Source of the DNA: Leptospira brenneri
GTDB lineage: Bacteria; Spirochaetota; Leptospiria; Leptospirales; Leptospiraceae
NCBI RefSeq assembly: GCF_002812125.1
Contig: NZ_NPDQ01000001.1
Coordinates: 186,001 to 250,000, forward strand
Direction of reading: 5' to 3'
DNA: 64,000 nucleotides
Part shown: piece by piece, positions 37,701-46,452 of the stretch
How positions within the stretch are numbered: the stretch's first letter is position 1
Layout: each line of letters opens with the position of its first letter
Position numbers and translations under genes: made by a program
Notes under the pieces: generated by a model
What the model was told of the DNA's origin: nothing
The model's input: the letters and a program-made list of their open reading frames with translations, nothing else
The model's database searches: none

Positions 37701-38011
37701 CAGGTGTAAGATTCAAAGCTTGGACTCCTGTTTTTACTTTACATCCTCAATTACCTGCTCAACAATCTTTAGTATTCGATGTCTACGATACTTGGAATCA
37801 TAGAGCGCTTGGGGGTTGTACTTATCATGTTTCACATCCAGGAGGATTGTCTTATCAAACCATTCCTATTAATGGCTATGAAGCAGAGTCTCGAAGGATT
37901 TCACGTTTTTGGACTCATGGGCATAAGATTGGAAAAAGCCTACCACCGATTCGATTGGAAAATAAAGCCTTCCCATCAACGCTGGATCTTAGGATGGTAA
38001 CATTCAAGTAG
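34754..38011 (+). CDS. Transglutaminase-like protease fused to DUF2126 (putative amidoligase)
   Basis: 1085 residues. Residues 1-90 are the bacterial transglutaminase N-terminal domain (HITTYQYDKSIKLSPHVIRLRP). The transglutaminase core follows with an intact Cys-His-Asp triad: GSCRDSA (about 180), LHAWAEVY (about 228), LDPTSG (about 244). From about residue 310 comes DUF2126, described in Pfam as a putative amidoligase: LTIGGEPTFV, GQGKWYPGEPVPRW, GTGGGNHITLGG and PSLLRSLVAYWQNHPGLSY. One chain therefore couples a possible peptide-cutting or transferring domain with a possible ligase. No signal peptide. Operon spacing to both neighbours is 0-2 nt. Confidence 0.9.
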   Translation: MSIRVALSHITTYQYDKSIKLSPHVIRLRPAPHTKNHIVSYSLNILPEQKFLNWQQDPFGNYLARLVFPEKTNILQVAVDLVTDLKVINPFDFFVEEYAENFPFSYDKVLKKELAPYLKVKKPGKLLAPYLKTIDKTPRRTVEFLVALNAKLYSDVGYVIRMEPGIQTPEVTLAQRMGSCRDSAYLLVQILRNMGLAARFVSGYLIQLKADVKSLDGPSGAESDFTDLHAWAEVYIPGAGWVGLDPTSGLFTGEGHIPLAATPEPESAGPIYGFAEKAKSEFSFHMGVERVLETPRVTLPYQGEDWDRIIRLGDSIDKRIRKNDIRLTIGGEPTFVSTENREAPEWNFDALGFEKYSKSEQLIKRLGKHFAPGGLLQYGQGKWYPGEPVPRWAMISYWRKDGEPIWNHPHLLADDRYTGSATTEDARRFVSTLGKYLRIPNTSIHAAYEDNLYYLWQEGNLPIETESMLNDLNTYDAMERKRILKVIDSGLHREVGYALPLDYNSFNGAWISDEWSFRRGKMYLVPGDSPIGLRLPLNSLGGKQIHSYPEDPATPKPALPKPKELGQSPFSSTNVSYFIGGFQTRTALCVEPRNGNLRVFLPPIQSLEGWLRLIYAIEQTALETDIPIVLEGYEAPHDPRLNRFKITPDPGVIEVNFHPSSTFGEIVEKTKVLYDEAYQLRLTAEKFLIDGRHSGTGGGNHITLGGASVSDSPFLRKPSLLRSLVAYWQNHPGLSYLFSGMFIGPTSQSPRIDEARNDSLHELKIAFQQIDSSRHTPPWMLDRVLRNILLDITGNTHRTEISIDKLFDPGSPTGRLGLIEMRAFEMPPHYQMSVIQQAFMMAIICRFWEDPYYGSPINWNTELHDRFMLPYFVYRDFKEVIQDLQNSGFGFLSKDFDPFFEFRFPQYGICYLDGMEIELRMALEPWNVLGEENTAQGTSRGVDSATERVQVTVKGFHPERYKLSCNGYEVPLQPTSIQNEYVAGVRFKAWTPVFTLHPQLPAQQSLVFDVYDTWNHRALGGCTYHVSHPGGLSYQTIPINGYEAESRRISRFWTHGHKIGKSLPPIRLENKAFPSTLDLRMVTFK

Positions 38012-40546
38012 ATGATGACACAAGATCCTTATCATTTAATCGGAAATTACAAAACAATTCCTGGAGTTTATGACGAACTCTATGATGCAGAAGGTCAAAT
38101 TCGAAATAAATATAAGTTCTTGGTAAAATCATTTCAGGAACTTGGGCCGGCTGAGCTTGTCAATCGAAGACGTGATACTGATCGAATTCTCAGGGAAAAT
38201 GGTGTTACATACAATTTATACCAATCAGATTCACCAGAAGCTAAGGAAAGACCTTGGGATTTGGATTTGTTTCCCTTGGTTATGGAAAGTGAAGAATGGC
38301 GGGTATTAGAAAGAGGCCTAAACCAACGAGCAGATTTATTGGATGCTTTGGTCAGAGATGTATATTCCAAAAGACGCCTGTTATACGAAAAAAAAATTCC
38401 ATCAGAAATTCTTTTTAATGAAGCTTCATTTTTACGAGCTTGTGATGGAATGTATGATTCCAATCATTTCCTAGCTAAAAATCCAGCGCTTTTGTTTTTT
38501 GTTTGTGATTTGATTCGTGCTGCAGACGGAAATTTTTATGTTTTAAATGACCGTGTCCAAGCCCCATCTGGTTCTGGTTACTCTCTTGAAAACCGAATTG
38601 TACTCTCCCGAATTTTTCCCAGTATGTATCGCGATGCTATGGTACACCGAGTTGCAGTTTATTTTAGATCCTTACGTAAGTCTTTAACTCAACTTGCAGG
38701 CGTTACTGGGCGTGAACCTGTGATTGTTCTTTTGACCCCAGGTCCATCTAATGAAACTTATTTCGAACATGCTTATCTTGCTGGTTATCTTGGTTATACC
38801 TTGGTACAAGGGGAAGATTTAACTGTTAGAAAAAATAAAGTTTATATGAAAACCGTTGAAGGTTTACAACAGATCGATTTGATTTTACGAAGAGTCGATG
38901 ATGATTTTATGGATCCATTAGAACTAAGAGGAGATTCTCTCTTAGGTGTTCCTGGGCTTTTGGAATCAGTTCGTTCTGGACATGTAAAAATTGCAAATCC
39001 CATTGGAACTGGATTTTTAGAAAACCGTGCCCTTTTGCCATTTTATTCTGATCTATGTCGATTTTATCTAGGTGAGGATTTGATCTTACCGATGGCACCC
39101 ACCTATTGGATGGGAACATCACATCATTATGATTTAGTTCTAGAAAATCCGGAAAAATATGTTTTTAAAACGGTTTCTCGTAATGATGAAGAAAAACCCG
39201 TTACTTTTAATGAGCTTAGCGGAGAGAGAAAAGATTCTTTTTTAAATAAATTAAAATTATTCCCGAATCGTTTTATTGCACAAGAAATGATTGCTTCTGC
39301 AACCGTACCAGTATTAGGTGAGCATGGGTTTCGACCTGGCCGTGCCATTATGAGAACTTTTGTTTCTTCTTCTGGTTCTGGATACCAAACAATGGCAGGT
39401 GGATTGGTCCGAGTATCTCCTTCTTTGGATGATTTTTTCATCACAAGTCAAAGAGGAGCTTGGAGCAAAGATCTTTGGGTCCTTGCAACGGAAACTCAAA
39501 AAGAGGAATCATTACTCGTTACTAAATCCGATCAAGTATTAATATCTAGAAAAAGTTCAGGGGTTCCTAGTAGGGTCGCTGACAACCTATTCTGGTTAGC
39601 AAGATATTTGGAAAGATCGGAAAATCAAACAAGAGTTATTCGAGAAGCAGTATATAAAATTTTACAAGTTGAAGATGGATATGAAAGAGAATCTTTAGAA
39701 AATGCTTTAAAACTTGTAACTCATGTAACCAATAGTTATCCAGGATTTCTTGGTGATGATGCAGGTGATTTATTTTTAAATCCATTTTCCGAACTACAAC
39801 GATTGACAGCAAATCGTCAGGTTGTTGGAAGTTTAGCATTCCATTTACGAAGTTTGGTGATTGCATCGAGATCAGTTCGAGATCGTCTTTCTGACGATAT
39901 GAAAAAGATCCTTCTACAGTTGGAAGATCAGTCCAATCATGAAATCGAATCCTATGACCAAATTATTGATTTTTTACAGAAGATAGTAGTGAACTTATCT
40001 TCTTTAACAGGATTGTCTTTTGAAAATATGAGTCGGGAAGCTGGTTGGTATTTCCTCAATTTGGGTCGTAGAATTGAAAGATCAATCAATATGATTTTGA
40101 TGTTACAAGGTATGATTCGATGGGACAGTTTTAGAGATAAAGCTTCTTTTGAAACATTCTTACGTATTAACGACATTCGACTAACATATAATCGTCGATA
40201 TAGTGGAAAAATTGATCAAGAATCTGTGTTGGATATATTGTTATTTGATACTACAAATCCAAGATCATTTGCTTATCAGTTAGAACAAATCAATTCCGAT
40301 ATTCAATTTTTGCCAGGGAAAGATGAGAAAGTTGTGTACTCTGAAGACCGAGCTGCTTTACAGCTTTATACTCATTTTAAAATGAAAGACATCTCTATCT
40401 TCTTTGAATTAGAGAATCCTTTAGAATCAGTATCTGTTTGGTTAGAAGAGTTACATGGTTATTTGAAAAATCTATCTGATGCAATTTCATCGAGGTACTT
40501 CAATTATACCGAAGAACAAACAAGGATCGGTGATGGCAATGGCTGA
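38012..40546 (+). CDS. Fusion of circularly permuted ATP-grasp and alpha-E domains
   Basis: 844 residues: an ATP-grasp-like half (1 to about 500; NDRVQAPSGSGYSLENR, LRRVDDDFMDPLELRGDSLLG, ANPIGTGFLENRALLP) and an alpha-E half from about 515 (SRVADNLFWLARYLERSENQTR). It parallels the two preceding stand-alone genes. Where the stand-alone ligase has KAANGAGGYG, this one has FKTVSRNDEEKPV, so the glycine-rich phosphate loop is missing and ATP use is doubtful. It may be a pseudo-ligase partner. It starts directly at the stop of the previous gene and overlaps the next by 14 nt. Confidence 0.88.
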   Translation: MMTQDPYHLIGNYKTIPGVYDELYDAEGQIRNKYKFLVKSFQELGPAELVNRRRDTDRILRENGVTYNLYQSDSPEAKERPWDLDLFPLVMESEEWRVLERGLNQRADLLDALVRDVYSKRRLLYEKKIPSEILFNEASFLRACDGMYDSNHFLAKNPALLFFVCDLIRAADGNFYVLNDRVQAPSGSGYSLENRIVLSRIFPSMYRDAMVHRVAVYFRSLRKSLTQLAGVTGREPVIVLLTPGPSNETYFEHAYLAGYLGYTLVQGEDLTVRKNKVYMKTVEGLQQIDLILRRVDDDFMDPLELRGDSLLGVPGLLESVRSGHVKIANPIGTGFLENRALLPFYSDLCRFYLGEDLILPMAPTYWMGTSHHYDLVLENPEKYVFKTVSRNDEEKPVTFNELSGERKDSFLNKLKLFPNRFIAQEMIASATVPVLGEHGFRPGRAIMRTFVSSSGSGYQTMAGGLVRVSPSLDDFFITSQRGAWSKDLWVLATETQKEESLLVTKSDQVLISRKSSGVPSRVADNLFWLARYLERSENQTRVIREAVYKILQVEDGYERESLENALKLVTHVTNSYPGFLGDDAGDLFLNPFSELQRLTANRQVVGSLAFHLRSLVIASRSVRDRLSDDMKKILLQLEDQSNHEIESYDQIIDFLQKIVVNLSSLTGLSFENMSREAGWYFLNLGRRIERSINMILMLQGMIRWDSFRDKASFETFLRINDIRLTYNRRYSGKIDQESVLDILLFDTTNPRSFAYQLEQINSDIQFLPGKDEKVVYSEDRAALQLYTHFKMKDISIFFELENPLESVSVWLEELHGYLKNLSDAISSRYFNYTEEQTRIGDGNG

Positions 40547-41420
40547 TTTTAAAGTCATTCATAAAACTAAATACAGTTACGATGATATGGTTGCTTATTG
40601 CCATAACATGGCACATATGTATCCTTTAACTTCACCACACCAAGATTGTTTTAGAACTCATGTCACTGTAAATCCGAAACCAGTTGTATCTTCTTTTAGA
40701 AGAGATTATTTTGGGAACCAAGTGTTTTTATTTTCTGTGGAAGATCCTCATCGTTCTTTAGAGGTGGTAGTGGAATCTACAGTGCGAACCCATCAGTCAT
40801 TAGGGATTGATCTATACAAATCGACACCTTGGGAAGATATTTATTCTCTTATCCATGAATCGACCTTAGATGCTGATATTCTATCAATTGAGTACATCCA
40901 ACCGTCTTCTTTTATTCCAGCTAAGGAAAGTTACGCGGAATTTGCGAAAATGTTTTTTACTAGTGGCAAACCTGTTTATGCAGGAGCATTGGAGATGACC
41001 ACATACATCTATCAAACATTTAAATATGATCCTAAAGCAACTAGTATTAATACTCCTATCGATCAAGTCCTTCATGAAAAAAAAGGTGTATGTCAGGATT
41101 TTTCACATTTAATGATAGCTGCCTTGCGCTCATTAAGAATTCCAACTCGTTATGTTAGCGGATATCTAGAAACGTTACCACCGCCTGGTACACAAAAATT
41201 GCAAGGAAGTGATGCAACGCATGCCTGGGTTTCTGTCTATTGTCCAAATTTTGGATGGATGGATTTTGATCCTACCAATGGAAAGATGATTACAGAAGAA
41301 TATATTATCACTGCAATCGGACGAGATTATGCGGATGTATCCCCGTTAAAGGGAATTCTTTTTGGTGGTGGCAAACATAAGTTAAAAGTGGAAGTGGATG
41401 TAATTCGTGAACAAATATAG
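40533..41420 (+). CDS. Transglutaminase-like protease (second copy)
   Basis: 295 residues with a transglutaminase N-terminal domain and a core with an intact triad: GVCQDFSH (Cys about 186), THAWVSVY (His about 228), FDPTNG (Asp about 246). It lacks the DUF2126 extension of its paralogue. I chose ATG 40533 because AAGGA sits 6 nt upstream within the previous gene. Such enzymes probably act as peptidases or amide-transfer enzymes. No export signal, so its substrate should be cytoplasmic, perhaps the product of the neighbouring ligases. Confidence 0.9.
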   Translation: MAMADFKVIHKTKYSYDDMVAYCHNMAHMYPLTSPHQDCFRTHVTVNPKPVVSSFRRDYFGNQVFLFSVEDPHRSLEVVVESTVRTHQSLGIDLYKSTPWEDIYSLIHESTLDADILSIEYIQPSSFIPAKESYAEFAKMFFTSGKPVYAGALEMTTYIYQTFKYDPKATSINTPIDQVLHEKKGVCQDFSHLMIAALRSLRIPTRYVSGYLETLPPPGTQKLQGSDATHAWVSVYCPNFGWMDFDPTNGKMITEEYIITAIGRDYADVSPLKGILFGGGKHKLKVEVDVIREQI

Positions 41421-41476
41421 TTGTTCGTTATTATAATTTTACTCTATAATTGTATTTAAAAAATTAAATCATTTCA

Positions 41477-41514
41477 AGTTTCACTAGTCAGAATGATCAG
41501 TTTTGATAGTCTGA
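41477..41514 (+). promoter_or_regulatory. 22-bp-spaced direct repeat upstream of the RND pump
   Basis: AGTTTCACTAGTCAGA (41477-41492) and AGTTTTGATAGTCTGA (41499-41514) match at 12 of 16 positions with a period of two helical turns. They end 15 bp before the pump ATG, a good place for a regulator site. Confidence 0.45.
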
Positions 41515-41529
41515 TATATAGATAACTTT

Positions 41530-44500
41530 ATGATAGAATCAATCATTGCCTTTTCCATCCAAAACAAATTTAAAGTAATGGCTTTTACTTTTGTTTTTTG
41601 TTTGGTTGGGGTTATAAACGCATTCCATTTACCAATAGATGCCGTTCCTGACGTTACCAATGTTCAGGTCACAGCAGTAACCTCTTCTCCTGCTCTTACT
41701 CCATTTGAAGTTGAACAATTTATAACTTATCCTATTGAACTAAAGTTAAACGGAATTCCTGGTGCAACAGAAATTAGATCCATCTCTCGAGCTGGTGTAA
41801 GCTCTGTATCTGTTATATTTGAAGATGGGACTGATATTTGGTTTGCAAGACAAATTGTTAATGAACGTTTGAAGTTGGTTGATGCAGAAATCCCACCTGA
41901 ATATGGAAAACCTGAATTAGCACCTGTAGCGACTGCACTCGGAGATATATACGAATTTATATTAACATCAGAGAATCATAACGAAACGGAATTACGTAGT
42001 TATATAGATTGGGATCTTTCGAAAAAAATTAAGAGTGTTCCTGGAGTCATTGAGGTAAATACTTTAGGCGGTTCTTTAAAGCAATATCAAATATTAATCG
42101 ATCCAAAAAGATTACAGGTCCATAACTTAACTATTTCAGAAATATTAGATAACTTAAAAACAGCAAATTTTAATACGGGTGGTGGCTATGTTCAAAAAGG
42201 TTATGAACAACTTGTCATCAGAGGTGAAGGTCAATTTGAAGGAATTGATGAAATCAAAAGAGTAGCGGTAAGAACTGCTAGTGATGGAATTCCTCTTTTG
42301 TTAGGACAAATTGCAACAGTTCAAGAAGGCCCTGCATTACGGTTTGGAATTGCTACAAAAAATGGTAAAGAGGTTGTTGCAGCCACAGTAATAATGTTGT
42401 TAGGCGAAAATTCTAGAGATGTTGTTGAAGATGTAAAAAAAAGAATCGATGAAATTAGTGCAACGCTTCCCCAGGGAATGAAAATTGAGCCGTTTTATGA
42501 CAGGTCCGAGTTTATCAATCGAGCGCTGAAGACTGTTTTTATTAATCTTTCTGAGGGAGCGATCTTAGTTTTTTTTGCTTTAATATTCACTCTTGGTACT
42601 GCCAAAGGAGGTATACTCGTTGCTCTAGCGATCCCTGTTTCCATGTTAATTGCTGTTATATTTATGAAATATATCGGTGTTGTTGGAAATTTGATGTCGT
42701 TAGGTGCTCTGGATTTTGGGCTTCTTGTCGATGGTTCTATTGTGATGTTGGAATCTGTTCTAGCAGGTTTTTACATTGGTAGGAAAAAATTCAATAGGCC
42801 GATGAATGAAGACGAAATTCAGAATATTACCGAAGGTATTATTCTAGAAAGGTGTCAGAAAGTAGGGAAAGCTGCTGCCTTTTCTGTCGCTATTATCATG
42901 TTAGTTTATCTTCCACTTATGGTTCTTGAAGGAGTGGAAGGTCGAATGTTCCGTCCTATGGCAATCACTGTGGCGTTGGCTCTGGCCAGTGCACTTGTAT
43001 TTTCAATTACAGTGTTCCCCGCAAGTCTTGCCATTTTTTATAAAAAGCCTTTTATTCATAAGGCTCATGCTTGGGAAAAGATTGAAGAGTATTATGTTTT
43101 GCTTCTAAATTGGGGAGGGCAAAGGAAAAAGAAAATTTTAACATTCTCATTACTCTTGGTGTTGGTTTCTTTTTTTCTAGGATCTTATTTAGGTTCGGAA
43201 TTTTTACCAAGAATTGATGAAGGTGAAATAGAAATTGATGCTAAACGTTTGCCTTCCACCGCGATTGATTATTCTAAAGATTTAAATAAAGACATAGAAA
43301 AAGTATTAAAACCTTTTCCTGAAATATCTAGCGTTGTTTCACGTGTTGGCCGTGGCGAATCAGCAGCCGAACCATTAGGTACAGAAGAAACTTCCGTTAT
43401 GGTAAAGTTATCCCCAAAAAAAGAATGGGTAAATGCAAATTCAAGAGAAGAGTTAATGAATGTTTTGAAAGAGAAATTAAATTCATCGATTCCCTCAACA
43501 TATTTCAGTATGTCACAACCAATTGAAAATCGTGTAAATGCCTTACTTACTGGCTCTAAAGCAGATGTTGTGCTTAAAATTTATGGTGATGATTTACAAA
43601 CACTTAAAACTCAAGCGGATAAAGTTGCAAGTGTCCTTGCAAAAATAGAAGGAACAGGAGATTTGCGCGTTCAACGTTTGTTAGGTCTTCCTATGTTACA
43701 AGTAAATACAAATTATGATAACATGGCAAGATATGGAGTTACAGCTTCTGAAATTTTAAGAACAGTTGAAATGATGAGAGTTGGTTCGACAGCAGGTAAA
43801 ATATTTGAAGGTGCGCGTAGATATGATTTAGTTTTAAGATTAGATTTACAAGCCAAAGATATCGATTCAGTTCGTAACATTCCCATTATGACTTCAAGAG
43901 GAACAACCGTTCCTTTAGGCCAAGTTGCAGATATTGAAATCCTTGATTCTGCTTCAGCAATCTACCGAGAAGGTTTAAAACGAAGAATTTTTGTAGAGGT
44001 AAACATTCGAGGAAGGGATCTCGTTGGTTATATCAATGAAGCAAAAAAGAAAACTGAATCCATTCAAAATTCTTTACCAGAAGGATATGAAATCGAATGG
44101 GGAGGACAGTTTGATAACTTCGTTCGCGCAAGGGATCGACTCGTTCTTGTTGTTCCTGTAGCACTTGCTATTATCTTTTTTATGCTGATTGCAGCGTTTG
44201 AAAGTGTGTATTATGCAGTGGGAGTTTTTTCAGTGGTTCCACTTGCTGCTGCAGGCGGTATTTTAGGATTATTAATTCGTGGACTACCATTTAGTATTCC
44301 AGCAGCTGTTGGGTTTATTGCAGTGAGTGGAATTGCAGTATTGAATGGTGTTGTTTATGCCTCGACTTTAAAAGATGAAATTAAAGGTGGCGTGGAAATT
44401 GATAAGGCAGTAGTTTCCGCTGGTATTTTATCTTTACGTCCTGTTCTCACGACCGAGTTTATCGCAGCGATTGGATTTTTGCCAATGGCTTTATCTACGA

Positions 44501-44751
44501 TGGCAGGTGCGGAAGTTCAAAGGCCACTTGCTACTGTTGTCATCTTTGGTGTGTTAGTTGCCACTGCTCTTTCCCGATTAGTGTTACCTTTTGTTATGGA
44601 ATCACTTTTGAAATTGGATGAAAAAAGGAAATTGGTGAAGGAACAAAATCGAATCAGCCGAAGTTCGAAGTTAATCCAAATTGATATCGGTGACCATGAT
44701 GAGGAGTCAGAATCGCCCTCAGAAACAAAATCCAAACAAAAGCGGAAATAA
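41530..44751 (+). CDS. Heavy-metal-type RND efflux transporter (CzcA/CusA family)
   Basis: 1073 residues. The N-terminus ([36 protein letters not shown]) and the TM4 motif [16 protein letters not shown] mark the HME-RND branch, which expels metal cations through the envelope. Two large periplasmic loops and the usual 12 helices are present (for example [18 protein letters not shown]). The C-terminal tail is charged. No membrane-fusion or outer-membrane partner gene is adjacent, and the metal cannot be deduced. The ATG lacks a Shine-Dalgarno. Confidence 0.93.
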   Translation: MIESIIAFSIQNKFKVMAFTFVFCLVGVINAFHLPIDAVPDVTNVQVTAVTSSPALTPFEVEQFITYPIELKLNGIPGATEIRSISRAGVSSVSVIFEDGTDIWFARQIVNERLKLVDAEIPPEYGKPELAPVATALGDIYEFILTSENHNETELRSYIDWDLSKKIKSVPGVIEVNTLGGSLKQYQILIDPKRLQVHNLTISEILDNLKTANFNTGGGYVQKGYEQLVIRGEGQFEGIDEIKRVAVRTASDGIPLLLGQIATVQEGPALRFGIATKNGKEVVAATVIMLLGENSRDVVEDVKKRIDEISATLPQGMKIEPFYDRSEFINRALKTVFINLSEGAILVFFALIFTLGTAKGGILVALAIPVSMLIAVIFMKYIGVVGNLMSLGALDFGLLVDGSIVMLESVLAGFYIGRKKFNRPMNEDEIQNITEGIILERCQKVGKAAAFSVAIIMLVYLPLMVLEGVEGRMFRPMAITVALALASALVFSITVFPASLAIFYKKPFIHKAHAWEKIEEYYVLLLNWGGQRKKKILTFSLLLVLVSFFLGSYLGSEFLPRIDEGEIEIDAKRLPSTAIDYSKDLNKDIEKVLKPFPEISSVVSRVGRGESAAEPLGTEETSVMVKLSPKKEWVNANSREELMNVLKEKLNSSIPSTYFSMSQPIENRVNALLTGSKADVVLKIYGDDLQTLKTQADKVASVLAKIEGTGDLRVQRLLGLPMLQVNTNYDNMARYGVTASEILRTVEMMRVGSTAGKIFEGARRYDLVLRLDLQAKDIDSVRNIPIMTSRGTTVPLGQVADIEILDSASAIYREGLKRRIFVEVNIRGRDLVGYINEAKKKTESIQNSLPEGYEIEWGGQFDNFVRARDRLVLVVPVALAIIFFMLIAAFESVYYAVGVFSVVPLAAAGGILGLLIRGLPFSIPAAVGFIAVSGIAVLNGVVYASTLKDEIKGGVEIDKAVVSAGILSLRPVLTTEFIAAIGFLPMALSTMAGAEVQRPLATVVIFGVLVATALSRLVLPFVMESLLKLDEKRKLVKEQNRISRSSKLIQIDIGDHDEESESPSETKSKQKRK

Positions 44752-44857
44752 TTTGTAATCGATAAGTTTGAAACATGAACTTTTGCGCCAAAAAAAATGG
44801 ATTTTGTCTCGAGTGATTGTGTTTCAAGGAGAGCTGTGATAGATGGATCTCATTGGG

Positions 44858-44910
44858 AGGCGGGTCTAGTTCCCCTCCCTCTGTCGGGCGGGGATCCTGT
44901 ACCCACGCCT
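44858..44910. terminator. G+C-rich hairpin between convergent genes
   Basis: Nested stem: outer AGGC/GCCT and GGGT/ACCC, inner CCCCTCCC/GGGCGGGG (one mismatch), loop TCTGTC. It ends within the last codon of the Spx-like gene. It may terminate both convergent transcripts. It is far richer in G+C than its surroundings and may belong to a dispersed repeat family. Confidence 0.5.
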
Positions 44911-45271
44911 ACCCCAACTTTCCCTTCCACTCCTCTTCCTTAAATCCGACCAAAAACCAACCATCACCCACAACAAAAGGCCGTTTGACCAAATTTCCGT
45001 TAGTAGATAGTTCCTTATAAATTTCTTCTTCAGAGAGATTTCCTAATTTTTCCTTCCAATTTCCTTCGCGGTAGTCCTTCCCTGAGGTATTAAAAAGTTT
45101 CTTAATGTCACCTAAGTATTGTTTTGCTTTTTTTAGTTCGGAGACAGTTGGCGGAGTTTCGCGGATAGGGAGTTGCTGGAAATCAACTTTTTTAGATTTT
45201 AAGTATTTGAGAGCATTGCGACAGGTGCTACATCCAGAATATTCGTAAACTTTGGGATTGGAACGACTCAT
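44909..45271 (-). CDS. ArsC/Spx-family thioredoxin-fold protein
   Basis: 120 residues. The redox CxxC is near the N-terminus (YEYSGCSTCRNALKYLKSKK), with the family blocks PIRETPPTVSELKK and VKRPFVVGDGWFLVGFKEE. This is the Spx/MgsR/YffB-like branch and lacks the classical ArsC Arg set as far as I can see. It could be a reductase or an RNA-polymerase-binding stress regulator. It is convergent with the RND pump and divergent from murB. Confidence 0.85.
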   Translation of the reverse strand: MSRSNPKVYEYSGCSTCRNALKYLKSKKVDFQQLPIRETPPTVSELKKAKQYLGDIKKLFNTSGKDYREGNWKEKLGNLSEEEIYKELSTNGNLVKRPFVVGDGWFLVGFKEEEWKGKLG

Positions 45272-45321
45272 ACGACTGATTTTCTTACTTACGATTTTTG
45301 CGGAAACTTTTTATTGGAACT

Positions 45322-46407
45322 ATGTTGGTGCAAAACAATATTCCTTTGGCTCCACTCACTACATTTCGGTTGGGTGGTGAAGCAAAATTTTTCGTCTCAA
45401 TCAAAACAACGGAAGATTTATCCAAGGCACTTGAGTTTTGCACAAAGGAAAAAAAATCTTATTTTGTTTTGGGTGGTGGATCGAATACAATTTTTCGGGA
45501 TTCTGGATTTCCTGGTGTTATACTTCAAATGCAGATTCCAGGAATCCGATGTTTGGATGCAAATGAGGATTTTGCTATTTTTCAAGTAGGTGCCGGCGTT
45601 CCTTGGGATCAATTTGTTGAATTTACAGTAAAACAAGGATTAGCTGGAATTGAATGCCTTTCTGGAATTCCCGGTTCCGTAGGTGCATCTCCCATTCAAA
45701 ATATTGGAGCTTATGGCCAAGAAGTCAAAGACTCTATTTTAAAAGTAGAATGTATGAATCCATCGGGGGAATTGATTACTATTTCCAAGGATGATTGTAA
45801 GTTCCGTTACCGGAATAGTGAATTTAAATCCGGAGTTTACAAAGATTATATTGTTACATCTGTTACGTTTCAATTATCAAAACTAGCTTCTCCTTGTTTC
45901 CGTTATCCTGAAGTAAAAAATGCCTGGGAAAATTTTTTTTCCAATCTAAATCTTAACAATCCACCTAACAATGATTTGCGTGTTTTCCAAATGGAAACAC
46001 TTAGAAATCTTGTCATCCAACTTCGAAAGAAAAAATCAATGATCCTGGATGAAAAAGATCCCAATACCCGATCTGCTGGTTCTTTTTTCACGAATCCGAT
46101 TTTATCGGAAAAAGAAGTAGAGATATTCTTAAAAACAGCTAAAAATCATGGTTTTGAAAACCCACCGGTATATCCTGAGTCTCCAGGATTCAAAAAACTT
46201 TCGGCTGCTTGGTTAATTGAAAATTCAGGAATCCAAAAAGGGACAAAATATCCGGGTGGAGTGGGCATCTCAGAAAACCATTGTTTAGGTCTAATCAATA
46301 TAGCGGGAACAACATCCGCACTTTTAGATATGGCTGAATCAGTCAGACAGAGTGTATTTGATAAATTTTCCGTTCGATTGGAAATGGAACCGGTCGTAAG
46401 ACCCTAA
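45322..46407 (+). CDS. murB: UDP-N-acetylenolpyruvoylglucosamine reductase
   Basis: NADPH/FAD enzyme that completes UDP-MurNAc for peptidoglycan. 361 residues from ATG 45322. FAD-binding blocks: YFVLGGGSNTIFRDSGFPG, GIPGSVGASPIQNIGAYGQE and FRYRNSEFK. The catalytic Ser is in AGSFFTNP and the C-terminal Glu in LEMEPVV. A TTG at 45298 would add eight residues but the ATG fits the family start. The downstream neighbour mltG also acts on the cell wall. Confidence 0.94.
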   Translation: MLVQNNIPLAPLTTFRLGGEAKFFVSIKTTEDLSKALEFCTKEKKSYFVLGGGSNTIFRDSGFPGVILQMQIPGIRCLDANEDFAIFQVGAGVPWDQFVEFTVKQGLAGIECLSGIPGSVGASPIQNIGAYGQEVKDSILKVECMNPSGELITISKDDCKFRYRNSEFKSGVYKDYIVTSVTFQLSKLASPCFRYPEVKNAWENFFSNLNLNNPPNNDLRVFQMETLRNLVIQLRKKKSMILDEKDPNTRSAGSFFTNPILSEKEVEIFLKTAKNHGFENPPVYPESPGFKKLSAAWLIENSGIQKGTKYPGGVGISENHCLGLINIAGTTSALLDMAESVRQSVFDKFSVRLEMEPVVRP

Positions 46408-46452
46408 AAAAGATTTGGTAATTGTCGATATAACAAAGAGAATGGGGATGGA

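Noticed and set aside
44817..45020. 67-codon plus-strand open frame through the G+C-rich hairpin
   Set aside because: It is antisense to the Spx-like gene, Ser/Pro-rich by composition only, and has no conserved pattern.
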